This document shows, one piece after another, positions 1 to 10,151 of a stretch of 64,000 bases of DNA; position 1 is the first letter of the stretch, and the number at the start of each line of letters is the position of its first letter. This DNA is from Bedellia somnulentella (taxonomy: Eukaryota; Arthropoda; Insecta; Lepidoptera; Bedelliidae). The position numbers and the translations under genes are program-made. Below the pieces are notes generated by a model that was given only the letters and a program-made list of their open reading frames with translations, searched no databases and was not told the DNA's origin. The stretch covers positions 3,348,001-3,412,000 of the forward strand of contig OY755187.1 of assembly GCA_963576735.1 (NCBI GenBank). The letters are read 5' to 3'.

Positions 1-239
1 TTTCTTAAAAAATGGTTAAACAAATCAATATAAGAATCAATGCTCAGCCGAAACTACTATACTTATAAACTTAAAATTTATAAAGTGAAAAAATTGTGAA
101 GACACTATGAAAACATCTTTTTTCTCATCGCATGACAGAGACCCTCAACAGGTCAGTTAAATATTTCAGTTTGACGACGTGAAAGTCTACACTTTTGACA
201 GTACGAAGTCTGTGGGGTCAGCTAGTAAGAGATATTTGT

Positions 240-399
240 AATTGAAGGGGTCCCCCGAATAACGTTATAAGTAGCAAAATAAAAACTTGTTTTTTTTAAT
301 GCTTGGCCTGTCCATTAGGCTGTATAAAACGTTTTTCCGTCAAAAAATCGATTTAAAAAAAATGTTTGTTACAACGTTATTCGGGGGACCCCTTCAATT
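240..399. mobile_element. MITE with 26-bp perfect terminal inverted repeats
   Basis: A 160-bp element whose ends are perfect inverted repeats of about 26 bp. The arms start TTGAAGGGGTCCCCCG and run on to an AACGTT box, at 240-266 and 374-399. The interior is AT-rich and has no open frame. No clean target-site duplication can be fixed, because the flanking TTGTA words overlap the arms. The superfamily is not identifiable from the ends alone. Confidence 0.8.
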
Positions 400-448
400 G
401 TACATTAGATAATATTACCAGTAGATAGTATTAGAGGTGTATAATAGT

Positions 449-681
449 GTCGGCTTAGTATAGTTCTACCTAATTTCTTCCCGTGGGCGTTCGTAAGAGG
501 CGGCCAAGGGTATTGGGGCTTTTTAAGCGATTTTTGAGCGTAGGGTTGGAGACCCATCACTGAAAACCTTTGTTTTGCAATCTTATCCCCTAAAAACTTT
601 CAAAAGTGGCTAAGGAATTTCTTAGTTTGAAGTTCTGGCTGCCCTTTCTAGGGATTTATAGCCGTGAGTATAGTATGTATA
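449..681 (+). repeat. RTE-derived short element, copy 1
   Basis: Diverged forward copy of the window's commonest repeat. It has a CGGCTTAG 5' box, the TCGTAAGAGG and GGAGACCCATCAC boxes in the middle, AAAAGTGGCTAAGGAATTTC, and a TTTATAGCCGTGAGTATA tail. A 39-bp palindrome sits just downstream at about 695-733 (arms GCACAGATATGCAATA). No coding capacity. Confidence 0.7.
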
Positions 682-1007
682 ATATAATCAAGCACAGATA
701 TGCAATATTGACTATATTGCATATCTGTGCCATTAATACCAAAAAACCTTAGAGCTTCGAAATCAGAAAACCGTTGATACTTTTGGAAATGGAGTTGGAA
801 ATAGATGGTCATATAATAGAGGAAAGTGATGTTGCTCTATACACATCGCCCATCAATAACTTCATACCCCAATGCCCTTAGTCGCCTCGTATGACTTCCA
901 CGGGAAGGAATTGGTTACCACTGGGACTGTTGAAATACCCATCATAGCGAGAGACAGTACTAAACCTTACAGCAAAATCAACTTCCAAAAGCGGCTGAGG
1001 TGTTTCT

Positions 1008-1263
1008 AAGGGCAGGCGCTGACTGCCGGCATGGCATGGCAAAGGATTTCGGTACAGATATAACATTTTTAATCTTATTACCATGAGTATAGAATTCATT
1101 TTACTTTATTTTGACACAACGATGCCGACGTTCTGTCCTACCGCGGCCTCCCTCGGCATCGTTGTGTCAAAATGAATTCTATACGCATGGTAATAAGATT
1201 AAAAATGCTATATCTGTACCGAAATCCTTTGCCATGCCATGCCGGCAGTCAGCGCCGGCCCTT
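1008..1263. repeat. Long foldback hairpin
   Basis: Two arms of about 110-120 bp are near-perfect inverted repeats (1008-1128 and 1153-1263) around a 24-bp loop. They differ mainly by a 10-bp indel near the loop end. Pieces of the RTE-derived short element lie directly to the left (about 878-1000). The hairpin may be a foldback MITE or an inverted duplication. No open frame of interest is present. Confidence 0.75.
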
Positions 1264-1863
1264 ATTCTAAGCCCCTAGCTACTATCTATAGGATTCGTAG
1301 CCCTATAGGTAGGCAATTGTTATGAAAACTACTTAATAATGGAGCATTTACCATACAAATATTTGCGCAATTTGTAATGGCGGTACCACAACGATCATTG
1401 GACGGTTGATTGGATTCAATAAAACGCAGAATATTGTGGTTGCGGCTAACGATTACTGGTGATAACCAGTTTAATTGGGTACTTACTAATTACTAAACAA
1501 TTTGGAATCATTCCATACTTCAGGCACTTAAAAATTTTGATGAGGATTAGGAGAATGCATTAGGTTGTGTAGACACAGATTAATTAGTAGTATAGAAAGG
1601 GTTATGATAGCATAGTTTTTCCCGTAATTTTGTTCTTTTATGCACTTTTGGCTTAAATCAATTGCAAAAGCAATATAAACTAGATAGGTTTTTAGAAATT
1701 GTAGCTCAAGAAGATCTTTCAAATGGTGATCTATAATAATCTCTGTATAGAATTGAGTAAATGTATGTTTCCATGTTATAATTTTTGAACATGTACTACT
1801 TTTAAAGGTTATTTTAATAATACATACAGGCACTCAATTATTTTTTATCTCTATCTCCATTTA

Positions 1864-4800
1864 GTGCTGTGTAGTGCCGGCTTAGAATAGCACTACCCCA
1901 TCTCTTCCCGTGGGTGTCGTAGAAGTCGACTAAGGGACTAGGGCTTTTCCATCTTCGCTCTTACACCAATCCAAGGTCTGCCGCGCCGAGGGATGCATGG
2001 CCAGGGGTGAGCCTGGTCGCTAGCGTGCCGCCGTCCCGGAGCTTGGTGCACTCCGGGTACTAAATAACCTTACCTAGTCAAGCGGGGCTCTGGCTAGGTG
2101 GACAGTTTACTTCCCTTGCTTCTCGTGGGTCCAATATGTGTTCAAATTTTAGTAAACACGGAGGCGGCGATGTAGCTCGCCACTCATCACGCCATGGTTG
2201 CTCACGGGGCGAAAAGTGGGCTAAAGAGACCCGCTTCAGTACGATGAATGTATGTGGAGGAATGTTTGAAAAATTAGATGAAGTATGTATGATTATGAAT
2301 GAAAGAAAACTGGATTTTCTTTGTGTAAATGAGACGAAGCGTAAGGGAAAGGAAGTTTCACAACTTGGCAACATTACAGCAATCTGGTCTGGAGTCGCTG
2401 ACAGTGACCGAGCTAGCCAAGGAGTGGGACTTCTGATATCTGAAAGGATGGCTCAGTGTATGAAAGATTACGAATGTGTGAGTCCAAGGCTCCTGTGGAT
2501 TAAGGTGAAATTGGGACTAGTCCGGATGCGCATAATTTGCGTATACGCTCCGGACATGTCTAAATCCCTATCCGAGAGGGAGGAGTTTTGGAATCTGTTA
2601 GACGATGTTGTGAATGGGTGTGATCAGAATGAGAGACTTGTAATGTTAGGAGATTTTAATGGCTGGGTTGGTGTGTCACGCAACGGTTGCGAAAGAGTTT
2701 TAGGAAAGTTTGGTGATCAAAGGGTAAATGAGAATGGTGAGAAATTGATTGAGGTATGTTTGGATAGGAATCTTTGTGTTACAAACACGTTGTTTAAGCA
2801 CAAAGATATCCATATGTATACAAGACAGAGGGGAAGCGAGAGAAGTATGATTGATTTTGTGATAGTTGATGAAAGGCTGAGAGCAAAAGTTGTTGACACC
2901 AGGGTCTATAGGGGCACGAACGTTGGCACAGATCACTTTCTCGTTATATCACGATTAAGGGGTCTGTACACGCGTTGGCGTCACAGGCCTAAAGTGTCAA
3001 CAACGGATTTTGCGAGAATAAAAGTAGAAAAACTGCAAGAAGATGAAAATATCAGAGATGAATACTTGAGAAAATTGGATGATAGACTAAGTTGCGTGGA
3101 GATGAAGGATGAAATGGAAATAGAAGAAGTATGGGATGTGCTCAAATCGACGATGGTTGAATGTGCGACGGAAGTATGTGGAGTGTGTAAAAGGTCAAAT
3201 AGACCACCAACAAGTTGGTGGGATAAAGTTGTGAAAGAGGCGGTTGGAGATAAGAAGAAAGCGTGGTTAGATTTACTAGCGATTAAAGCTAGTAAACGGA
3301 TGGATGCGAGTGTAACTGACGATGTAGTGCAGAAAAGTGAAGATGAATATAAGAGAGTTAAGAATGAGGTAAAGAAGAAAATAGAAAAGAAAAAGCGGGA
3401 TTTGCAAGAGTGGTGTGAGAGGAAACTTTCTGATAATTTCCGGAATAACCAAAAGTTATTCTGGAAGTATATCCGGAAAGAAAAGGGAGTTTCCCAAAAC
3501 ACGAGAGTGAGTGTAATAAGAGATGAACAGGGTGAATTGGCGACGGATGAAAGTAGCATGAAACGGGTATGGAAGAATTATTTTGAGGGACTGTTTGAGA
3601 AAGAGGATGCATCCATTTCTTCGCCAATCGACAGTAATGTTGATTGGAACGGGGAGATGGGTGAATTTAGTGACAGCGAGATTAGTATGGAAGAAATAAT
3701 GAAAGCAATGAAAAGTATGAAATTAGGGAAGGCGGCAGGGTATGATAGGATTACTATCGAAATGCTGAGGGCTGGTAAAGGGTTGGTGGCTTCTTGGTTG
3801 TACTTTCTTTTCCAAAAATGCTGGTCGAGTGGCAAAGTTCCACGAGACTGGTGCAAGGCGGTGATTGTGCCTCTATATAAAGGAAAGGGGTCACACCAAG
3901 AGGCTAAAAACTACCGCGGCATCAGCTTACTCAGCATTGTTGGTAAATTGTATGCTAAGGTACTGATTGAAAGAGTGATGAATGAAACTGATGAGAAAAT
4001 ATGGGATGTGCAAGCGGGATTTAGGAAAGGAATGGGATGTATGGATCAAATCTTCTCTCTAAGGAGCATCACCGAAAAGTTCTTAGCTAAGAACCAAAAG
4101 GTGTATTGCTCCTTCATTGATTTAGAGAAGGCGTATGATAGGGTGGTAAGAAAGTGTTTATGGGAGGTGTTATCCAAGTTCGGTTTGGGGAGTCAACTTA
4201 TACGTGCATTGGTATCACTCTATGAGGATTCTAGTGCATGTGTAAGAGTAAACGGGGAAAACACTGACTGGTTCGGAATCTCTAGGGGTGTCCGACAGGG
4301 ATGTGTAGCTTCTCCGTGGCTCTTCAATTTGTTCATGGATGACTGTTTGACAGAGTTGCGTGAAAGTGATTATGGACTAAGAATGAGTGGTTTCATCATT
4401 AAATGCCTCTTGTATGCTGACGATCAAGTGCTACTTGCATCGTCGGCAGAAGAGTTGCAAGAGATGATGAATATTGCATGTGAGTCTTTTGTAAGAAAGG
4501 GAATGAGGGTGAATGTGGATAAGACCAAAACGATGGTTTTTGAGAGACAGGAAGATGTGACAAAATGCGTGATTGCGATTGATGGTAAGGATGTGGAACA
4601 GGTGAAGGAGTTTGTATATCTGGGAAGTTTGTTTACAAGGGATGGAAAATGTGATGAAGATATTGAAAGAAGAGTGAAAAAGGGTAATGCGGTAAATGGA
4701 GCAATGAATAGCCTAATGACCTGTCAATCGGTGTCTGAAAAGGCCCGAATGGCTGTGCATGATGCTGTTCTTGTTCCTACGCTTATGTATGGAAGCGAAT

Positions 4801-5268
4801 GTTGGGTGTGGCAGAAGAAGCATGAGAGCAGAGTGAATGCAGTAGAGATGAGGTCCCTCAGAAAAATTTGTAATGTTAGATTATGTGACCGAGTGAGAAA
4901 TAGTGTTATTCGTGAAAAGTGTGGTGTGAAAGATGATATTGTAAGAAAGATAGAAAAAGGAATGTTGAGATGGTTTGGGCACATAGAGAGGATGGATGAT
5001 AGAAAATTGGTAAAAGGGATCTATAGAGCTAGTGTGGATGGTAATGTTAGTAGAGGACGACCACGGAGAACACACTTGGACCAAATTGAGAGTGTGCTCA
5101 AAAAGGCTGGCGTCCGAAGTATGAAGAATAAAAGAGCATGTATGAAAAGATTGATGGATGTAAACGAAGCTAGAGAGGTTTGTCAGGATCGTGCGAAGTG
5201 GCGATCAATAGTCTCTGCCTACCCCAATGGGAACTAATGGCGTGAGTATATGTATGTATGTATGTATG
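1864..5268 (+). mobile_element. Full-length RTE-type non-LTR retrotransposon with 14-bp TSD
   Basis: Complete element of about 3.4 kb: a 272-bp 5' UTR starting GTGCTGTGTAGTGCCGG, one uninterrupted 1033-codon frame (2136-5237), and a short 3' end finishing in ATGT repeats. It is flanked by a perfect 14-bp direct repeat, TCTATCTCCATTTA, at 1850-1863 and 5269-5282. An intact frame, both ends and an unmutated duplication point to recent insertion. The first ~80 bp and last ~45 bp recur in dozens of short repeats in the window. Placement in the RTE clade rests on the single endonuclease-RT frame, its C-terminal region and the microsatellite tail. Confidence 0.92.
2136..5237 (+). CDS. RTE-type endonuclease / reverse transcriptase (ORF of the LINE)
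   Basis: A 1033-residue polyprotein with no stop or frameshift. An N-terminal apurinic-like endonuclease spans roughly residues 35-275, with the MLGDFNGW motif near 170 and GTDH near 264. A basic linker rich in Lys and Glu follows. The reverse transcriptase fingers and palm carry KNYRGISLLS, SFIDLEKAYDRV, GVRQGCVASPWLFN and the catalytic LYADDQ near residue 760. The C-terminal region contains YGSECWVW and the basic GRPRRTHLD segment. The first ATG at 2136 is taken as start; methionines at 2244 and 2262 are alternatives at the edge of the endonuclease. The family uses target-primed reverse transcription. All expected catalytic boxes are present, so the copy could be autonomous. Confidence 0.93.
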   Translation: MCSNFSKHGGGDVARHSSRHGCSRGEKWAKETRFSTMNVCGGMFEKLDEVCMIMNERKLDFLCVNETKRKGKEVSQLGNITAIWSGVADSDRASQGVGLLISERMAQCMKDYECVSPRLLWIKVKLGLVRMRIICVYAPDMSKSLSEREEFWNLLDDVVNGCDQNERLVMLGDFNGWVGVSRNGCERVLGKFGDQRVNENGEKLIEVCLDRNLCVTNTLFKHKDIHMYTRQRGSERSMIDFVIVDERLRAKVVDTRVYRGTNVGTDHFLVISRLRGLYTRWRHRPKVSTTDFARIKVEKLQEDENIRDEYLRKLDDRLSCVEMKDEMEIEEVWDVLKSTMVECATEVCGVCKRSNRPPTSWWDKVVKEAVGDKKKAWLDLLAIKASKRMDASVTDDVVQKSEDEYKRVKNEVKKKIEKKKRDLQEWCERKLSDNFRNNQKLFWKYIRKEKGVSQNTRVSVIRDEQGELATDESSMKRVWKNYFEGLFEKEDASISSPIDSNVDWNGEMGEFSDSEISMEEIMKAMKSMKLGKAAGYDRITIEMLRAGKGLVASWLYFLFQKCWSSGKVPRDWCKAVIVPLYKGKGSHQEAKNYRGISLLSIVGKLYAKVLIERVMNETDEKIWDVQAGFRKGMGCMDQIFSLRSITEKFLAKNQKVYCSFIDLEKAYDRVVRKCLWEVLSKFGLGSQLIRALVSLYEDSSACVRVNGENTDWFGISRGVRQGCVASPWLFNLFMDDCLTELRESDYGLRMSGFIIKCLLYADDQVLLASSAEELQEMMNIACESFVRKGMRVNVDKTKTMVFERQEDVTKCVIAIDGKDVEQVKEFVYLGSLFTRDGKCDEDIERRVKKGNAVNGAMNSLMTCQSVSEKARMAVHDAVLVPTLMYGSECWVWQKKHESRVNAVEMRSLRKICNVRLCDRVRNSVIREKCGVKDDIVRKIEKGMLRWFGHIERMDDRKLVKGIYRASVDGNVSRGRPRRTHLDQIESVLKKAGVRSMKNKRACMKRLMDVNEAREVCQDRAKWRSIVSAYPNGN

Positions 5269-5556
5269 TCTATCTCCATTTAATTATTCGGATACTGTAG
5301 GTACTACGAAAAAGTTTTAGAAATCAGTCAAGTGACGTGTCTTAAAAAATAGACCTATAATTTCCTTCAAAAACATCGAATATATAACATAGATATCGAC
5401 TCGCCCAAAATAGCTTGACTGATTTCTTTGAAATATCCGGTATTCTACATAGGCCTGAGAACGAAACAAAAGTTTTCTATTTTCCATCACCTTTTTTTTA
5501 CATTTTCAGCTCTTTTTATCGATATTCAAAAACAATGGTTTTTGGCTCCGCTAGTG

Positions 5557-5819
5557 CATACATACATATACTCAAGGCTATAAAAACAAAAAGAGTAGCC
5601 AGAGCTTCATATATGCCTCCTCAACCACATTTGGAAGTTGATTGGGAACGTTGGACGATGAGGGACGACCAAGATGGTAAAAATAAGCTATCGTTGGTGA
5701 TGGGCCTCCAACCGCATCGTCCAAAAACCACTTTAAAAAAGCCCCATACCGTTAGTCGCATGTCAACCGTGGGTAGAAAGGGGTATTGACATTCTAAGGC
5801 GGCACTACACAGCAAAGTA
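5557..5819 (-). repeat. RTE-derived short element with 12-bp TSD
   Basis: Reverse-oriented, near full-length copy. The ATGT-type tail is at the left and the CGGCACTACAC 5' end at the right. Flanked by the 12-bp direct repeat GCTCCGCTAGTG (5545-5556 and 5820-5831). Confidence 0.85.
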
Positions 5820-5831
5820 GCTCCGCTAGTG

Positions 5832-7325
5832 TATCTTTAAAATCCTATTAAGAAAACCCAGGGGCAAACAAATGTGCGCTAAACACACCAACAAATCGGC
5901 TAATGTCCTCCATAGCGGTAATTTCCGGAATAACAAAGAAATGAGTCATACACATACGCCTTTTAGTTAAGACTATAAAACAAATATAAAGTCGCATCAC
6001 GCTTCAATAGATTTTGAGTTGGTAACCAACTCTATCAAAATTCATGTCGCAAAATTAATGTATACTAGATGAAAACCCGGCTTCGCTCGGGTGGAATATG
6101 ACTCATAATACACATATAGGTACAAAATGTAGATAGATACTTCTGCTTCGTTTATTGTTTTTATCTATTAATTATTATTTTAGATTATACCGTATAGAAT
6201 TTACCGTACTCCTTGATTAAATTATTATCAAAACCTCTTTTTTTTTACTAAAGTGATCTTTGCGAAACGATTAAAAAGTATTTTGACACGGAACATAAAT
6301 GTCATCGGGGGTCAGTCAAAATGGCGACTGAAATTTTTCTGTCAGCACCATAAGAATTTAGCAAAATACTCGACAATCCGAATTTTGCGGATATATGTTG
6401 TCGACTCAAAATCATTGTTTTTTACGTTTTATTATTCAGTTAAGGTTTAGATCGAGTCTACCGCACCCCGTGACGAAATCATTAATATAGAAGTAGATAC
6501 CTACATATATTTAAAGTAATTGGCAGTGGTTCACGTCTCGCTTACAATGTTGGGAACTCAGTAATTTTGATGCAGAAAGACGTTCCTCCGATTCTGAGTC
6601 AAGTCTCCTATTTAAGGCATTTGTTTGATTTATTTATCCAGGTTATCATAGGCTTGCCTCCTAATAGAGAGCGTCCAATGCACTATATACGCATAATACG
6701 GGTACTCTACCATGAACACCAGATGACAAAAATTACCCGTGATGTCCAGAAGTGTCAGATTTAATTTATTTTAAAAGTATACTATGTTATGATTCCACCA
6801 AAAATTAGCTGACGAGACCATACAACTAGCACTGTCAAAATTTATAAGATCTTATTTAGCGCCAAACTTCTAACTCTACACGCCCTAACTCCACAAGGCC
6901 TATCTTTCAAACTCTAAGGCTCAGTCAAAATATGTGGCTTGGACATTACGTCACATTCACATAGGTTTAAGGTGAAAAATTGAATTACTGTTTATTACTT
7001 TTCAGTTATGTAATACATTCCTTAACAGTTTTATGATCTCGCATAATCAAAACCAAAGTTTCAAGAAAATTTAGGTAGTTCCGTAATAGTAAGTCAGGTC
7101 CGCCAAGGTGTATTCTAAGCCCAAGCCTCAAAAATGTTTGTTACTGAAATGAAGTAAAAACAATGGCTACCATAGCCAACTAGATTGCGTTAATTGAAGT
7201 ACGAAAGAGGATGGATGCTAATAAATATAAAATCATACGTCTTCTAATTATCACGTTTCATACGTAATTTTTTTTTAATTTATTTCGCTCAATTTTTAGA
7301 AAGACGTAGTATTTTTGGATAATCT
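5832..7325. other. Intergenic, no gene seen
   Basis: AT-rich with no convincing coding region. A worn interspersed repeat starts near 6067 with CTAGATGAAAACCCGGCTTCG, a CTTCGC(T/A)CGGG motif that recurs at about 14650, 16205 and 27620. The remainder shows no recognisable feature. Confidence 0.5.
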
Positions 7326-7327
7326 CA

Positions 7328-7642
7328 CAGCCCATATATGTCCCCACCAAGGGGCTCAAGCCTACCCTATATAGGGCGATTTAGCCTTAGTCCACCACGC
7401 TGGCCAATTGCTGGTTGGCAGACTAAAGTCTACTACCGTAATAGTAGCCCGACCGAAGGCTCAACGTGCCCTCCGAAGCACGGAATCATCTTAATTTTCG
7501 GATAATCAGGTGATTCAAGCCTGCAATATCCCACCAGACTGGGCTGAATCTTACAAATAAAATTTGTGATTTTACCCTCCGGGGATCGAACCCGAGACCT
7601 CCGAACTTGAAACCAAGCGCTAAACCGCGAGACCACGGAGGA
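7328..7642 (-). repeat. tRNA-derived SINE (lepidopteran type)
   Basis: Read on the minus strand, the head at 7642-7565 carries RNA polymerase III promoter boxes: a box A-like GTGGTCTCGCGGTTTAGCG and a box B GGGTTCGATCCCCGG. The body includes CTTCGGAGGGCACGTTGAGCC, which resembles the core of known moth SINEs. Length is about 310 bp and the copy is fairly well preserved. Confidence 0.82.
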
Positions 7643-8020
7643 AGTCGGATAATTGTGATATTTATTTTGGCTTGTATTTACACAAATTTAATTGCAGCTA
7701 GACATCATTTACAGGAAGTACAAAGGTTCCTGAATTCGGGACTGACCAACCGCTGAGCTACTCAGGTGTTTTCGTCACTTTTTAAGATGATTTTATTACT
7801 TTGTTATTTGAGGATATGACGTCATCTTGAAAATCAGTTTACGTTATCTTACGACACGTTTTACAGTCCTATGCGATATAAGGGATATTTTTATAATATA
7901 CATTAATATTGACTTTCGCGATTATGAACTCGTGTAGCGAGATCAGTATGAGTTCATACTAGGATCTATATTGTGCCAGTAGAAATATATAAATTAGTAA
8001 AGATATGTACTACGTTTCAT

Positions 8021-8278
8021 ACATACATACATATACATACATACGGCCATAAGTCCCAAAAAGGGGTAGCCAGAGCTTCGGAGCTAGAAACTTTTTAGCC
8101 ACATTTTGAAGTTGTTAGGGGACAAGATGGTTGAAATAAAGTATCGTTGGTGATGGGTCTCCAACCGCATCGCCCAAAAACCACTTTAAAAAGCCCGATA
8201 CCATTAGTCGCCTCTTGCGACACCCGTCAGTAGTGACAGAAAGCGGTAGTGACATCCTAAGCCAGCACTACACGGCTA
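8021..8278 (-). repeat. RTE-derived short element
   Basis: Reverse copy with an ATACATACATAC tail, then GGGGTAGCCAGAGCTTC, GATGGGTCTCCAACCGCATC and a terminal box resembling CCAGCACTACACGG. Nearly full length. Confidence 0.8.
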
Positions 8279-8959
8279 CTATGGCTAATACTACGTTTCA
8301 ATAGTCACTGAAACTCTCATAGGGAAAACATTTACACTTCCTACCCTTTGAGCTCTACAATGCGTTGTGAATGTTGTGATACAATTTATTGTATGATATT
8401 ATATCCAGCATGAGCCTAGCAACAGTCAAACTGTTATCATAATACGCAACTGTGATATTTGAAACAAACAATAGCTAATAATCCAAACAGCTGTAGAGTC
8501 ATATGATAAGGAACCATTTCTGTTGGGTACTTGATGGATTCTTAGACAGAGCATTTTATTTATTATCCCGTTGAAATCTGCTGGCCATGGGACTCCCCCA
8601 AATACTCAACCCAAAGTTTATTTTAACCCTATAAGCCCGAAAGAATTGTTGTATAATATATGCTACGCTACAAATCCCTGAAAAGGGTACCCAGTGGGAC
8701 AGGGCTGTGTCCGTCTGTATATTGTGTTAATTATCTGCAAAGATTCGCCTCGCAATTCCGTCTATCAACTCGCCTCCATTTCATGCAATAAACATAATCA
8801 ACATCATCCATTAGACATCTTCAGCTGGACGTAGGACTACTCAAAGGCCATTCTTGTGCTGCCCTCATTCATCGGCTTCCCCCCACCTTCACTTAGTTCG
8901 TAACGTGGCTGCCACGGCCGACAATTCTCACCAGTCTTCACCATAGTGTTGCCCAAATT

Positions 8960-9120
8960 CAGTCTTGGTCTTGCAGTCTTGGTCTTGTTCTTGCGTTTTT
9001 GCAAGACCAAGACCAAGAACAAGACCGCGTATTTTTAGCAAGACCAAGACCAAGACTGACCGTGCAAGACTTGAGCAAGAACAAGACATAGCCTGCAAGA
9101 CTCTTGCGTCTTGCAGCTAG
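8960..9120. repeat. CAAGAC/GTCTTG hexamer array, left arm
   Basis: Runs of GTCTTG and then CAAGAC units, broken by short spacers and ending near CTTGCGTCTTGCAGC. The order inverts near 9000, so the arm can itself fold back. It belongs to the hAT-like element. Confidence 0.8.
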
Positions 9121-9265
9121 GACTTAGCGCTATCTCACTGAGTAGTTAGGTGTAACAGTTCGGTGGATAGGTAGGTACGCTTAGGAATTCTATGAGACGC
9201 AAAAAACTGTATCAAAGAATATGAAAAACTGGACCTATGCGCATTACGACTAATACCATAAACAT

Positions 9266-9401
9266 TGATTAATTAAGATTAATAATTACATAAGATTGAT
9301 GGATGTAAACGAAGCCAGAGAGGTGTGCCAGGATCGTACAAAGTGGCGATCGATAGTCTCTGCCTACCCCAATGGGAACTAATGGCGTGAGAATATGTAT
9401 G
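9266..9401 (+). mobile_element. 5'-truncated RTE copy nested in the hAT-like element
   Basis: From about 9291 the sequence matches the last ~110 bp of the intact RTE, including the end of its ORF and the CCCCAATGGGAACTAATGG 3' end. A 12-bp direct repeat, TACCATAAACAT (9254-9265 and 9402-9413), brackets it. The first ~25 bp inside the duplication do not match the RTE well and may be untemplated or diverged. Confidence 0.75.
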
Positions 9402-9984
9402 TACCATAAACATAGCGAATAAAAATATTATTAAATCAAACTGAGTGCATGCATAGTTAGCTTTTAACCATCGGCACTTTAATAATGCGGCATAAAAGGT
9501 TTTGTATTTACTTCTCGAAGAAATTTGCCGCTTTTCGGAAGTACATGGTTATGATACACGCGCCGGCGGCTTCTTTTGAAATCTAAAACAATCGTTTCCG
9601 CCACGCCGAAATCATAACATTTGACACTATTTGATTGCCGCCATAGGGCGTAGCGTAGGTATACTCATGCAAAATAATTTCGAATTTTTTTACACGCTTT
9701 ATTTTATTGTTTGATTTGCGGCGGCATCCTTATCATAGAGGCGGCGCGGTAGAAAGCAAGGAAACGTACTATAAATAAAGGAATTATTTTAATTCCAGTT
9801 ACTTCCATGGAAAACGACATATATGTCAGTTGATTTTTCGGATTTCTTATCAAATCTTCAGTTATTTATTAATCTGCTCGATCTTTACTATGGCTATATT
9901 CATTCAAGCTCACAATGTTCCAATTCTAATACGTTTTTCTAGGATTTAAAGTAAATTTTAAAAAATAGTAATAGACTAATAGGT

Positions 9985-10125
9985 AATTGCAAGACTTGCA
10001 AGACTTGCAAGACTCTTGCTGCAAGACCAAGACCAAGACCAAGACTGGGAGCGCAAGACCAAGACCAAGACCAGGTGTATTGGCGCAAGACCAAGACCAA
10101 GACTGGCTAAGTCTCGTCTTGTTCT
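9985..10125. repeat. CAAGAC hexamer array, right arm
   Basis: ACTTGCAAG units followed by three CAAGACCAAGACCAAGAC blocks separated by short G-rich spacers. Chance ORFs through this array read as repetitive Gln-Asp-Leu or Lys-Thr peptides and are not genes. Confidence 0.8.
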
Positions 10126-10151
10126 TGCGTTTGGGCAACACTACTTCACCA

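Larger units (their letters stand above)
8944..10143. mobile_element. hAT-like transposon with 8-bp TSD and CAAGAC-repeat subtermini
   Basis: A 1200-bp element with 14-bp perfect terminal inverted repeats, TAGTGTTGCCCAAA at the left and its complement at the right. It is flanked by the 8-bp direct repeat CTTCACCA (8936-8943 and 10144-10151). Eight-bp duplications and AGTGTTGCC-like ends are typical of the hAT superfamily. Subterminal regions at 8960-9120 and 9985-10125 consist of CAAGAC hexamer arrays in mirrored orientation. The interior is AT-rich, has no transposase frame and contains a truncated RTE, so this is a non-autonomous copy. Confidence 0.8.

Noticed and set aside
2981..3856. Minus-strand frames of 89-192 codons inside the RTE
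   Set aside because: Antisense shadows of the intact RTE frame, Ser/Phe-rich with no family features.
8837..8935. Possible coding fragment ending in RPWQPRYELSEGGGKP, with MCPLCGDGE on the other side of the hAT-like insertion
   Set aside because: It may be an old LINE C-terminus with a zinc knuckle split by the hAT-like element, but it is too short and undated to assign.
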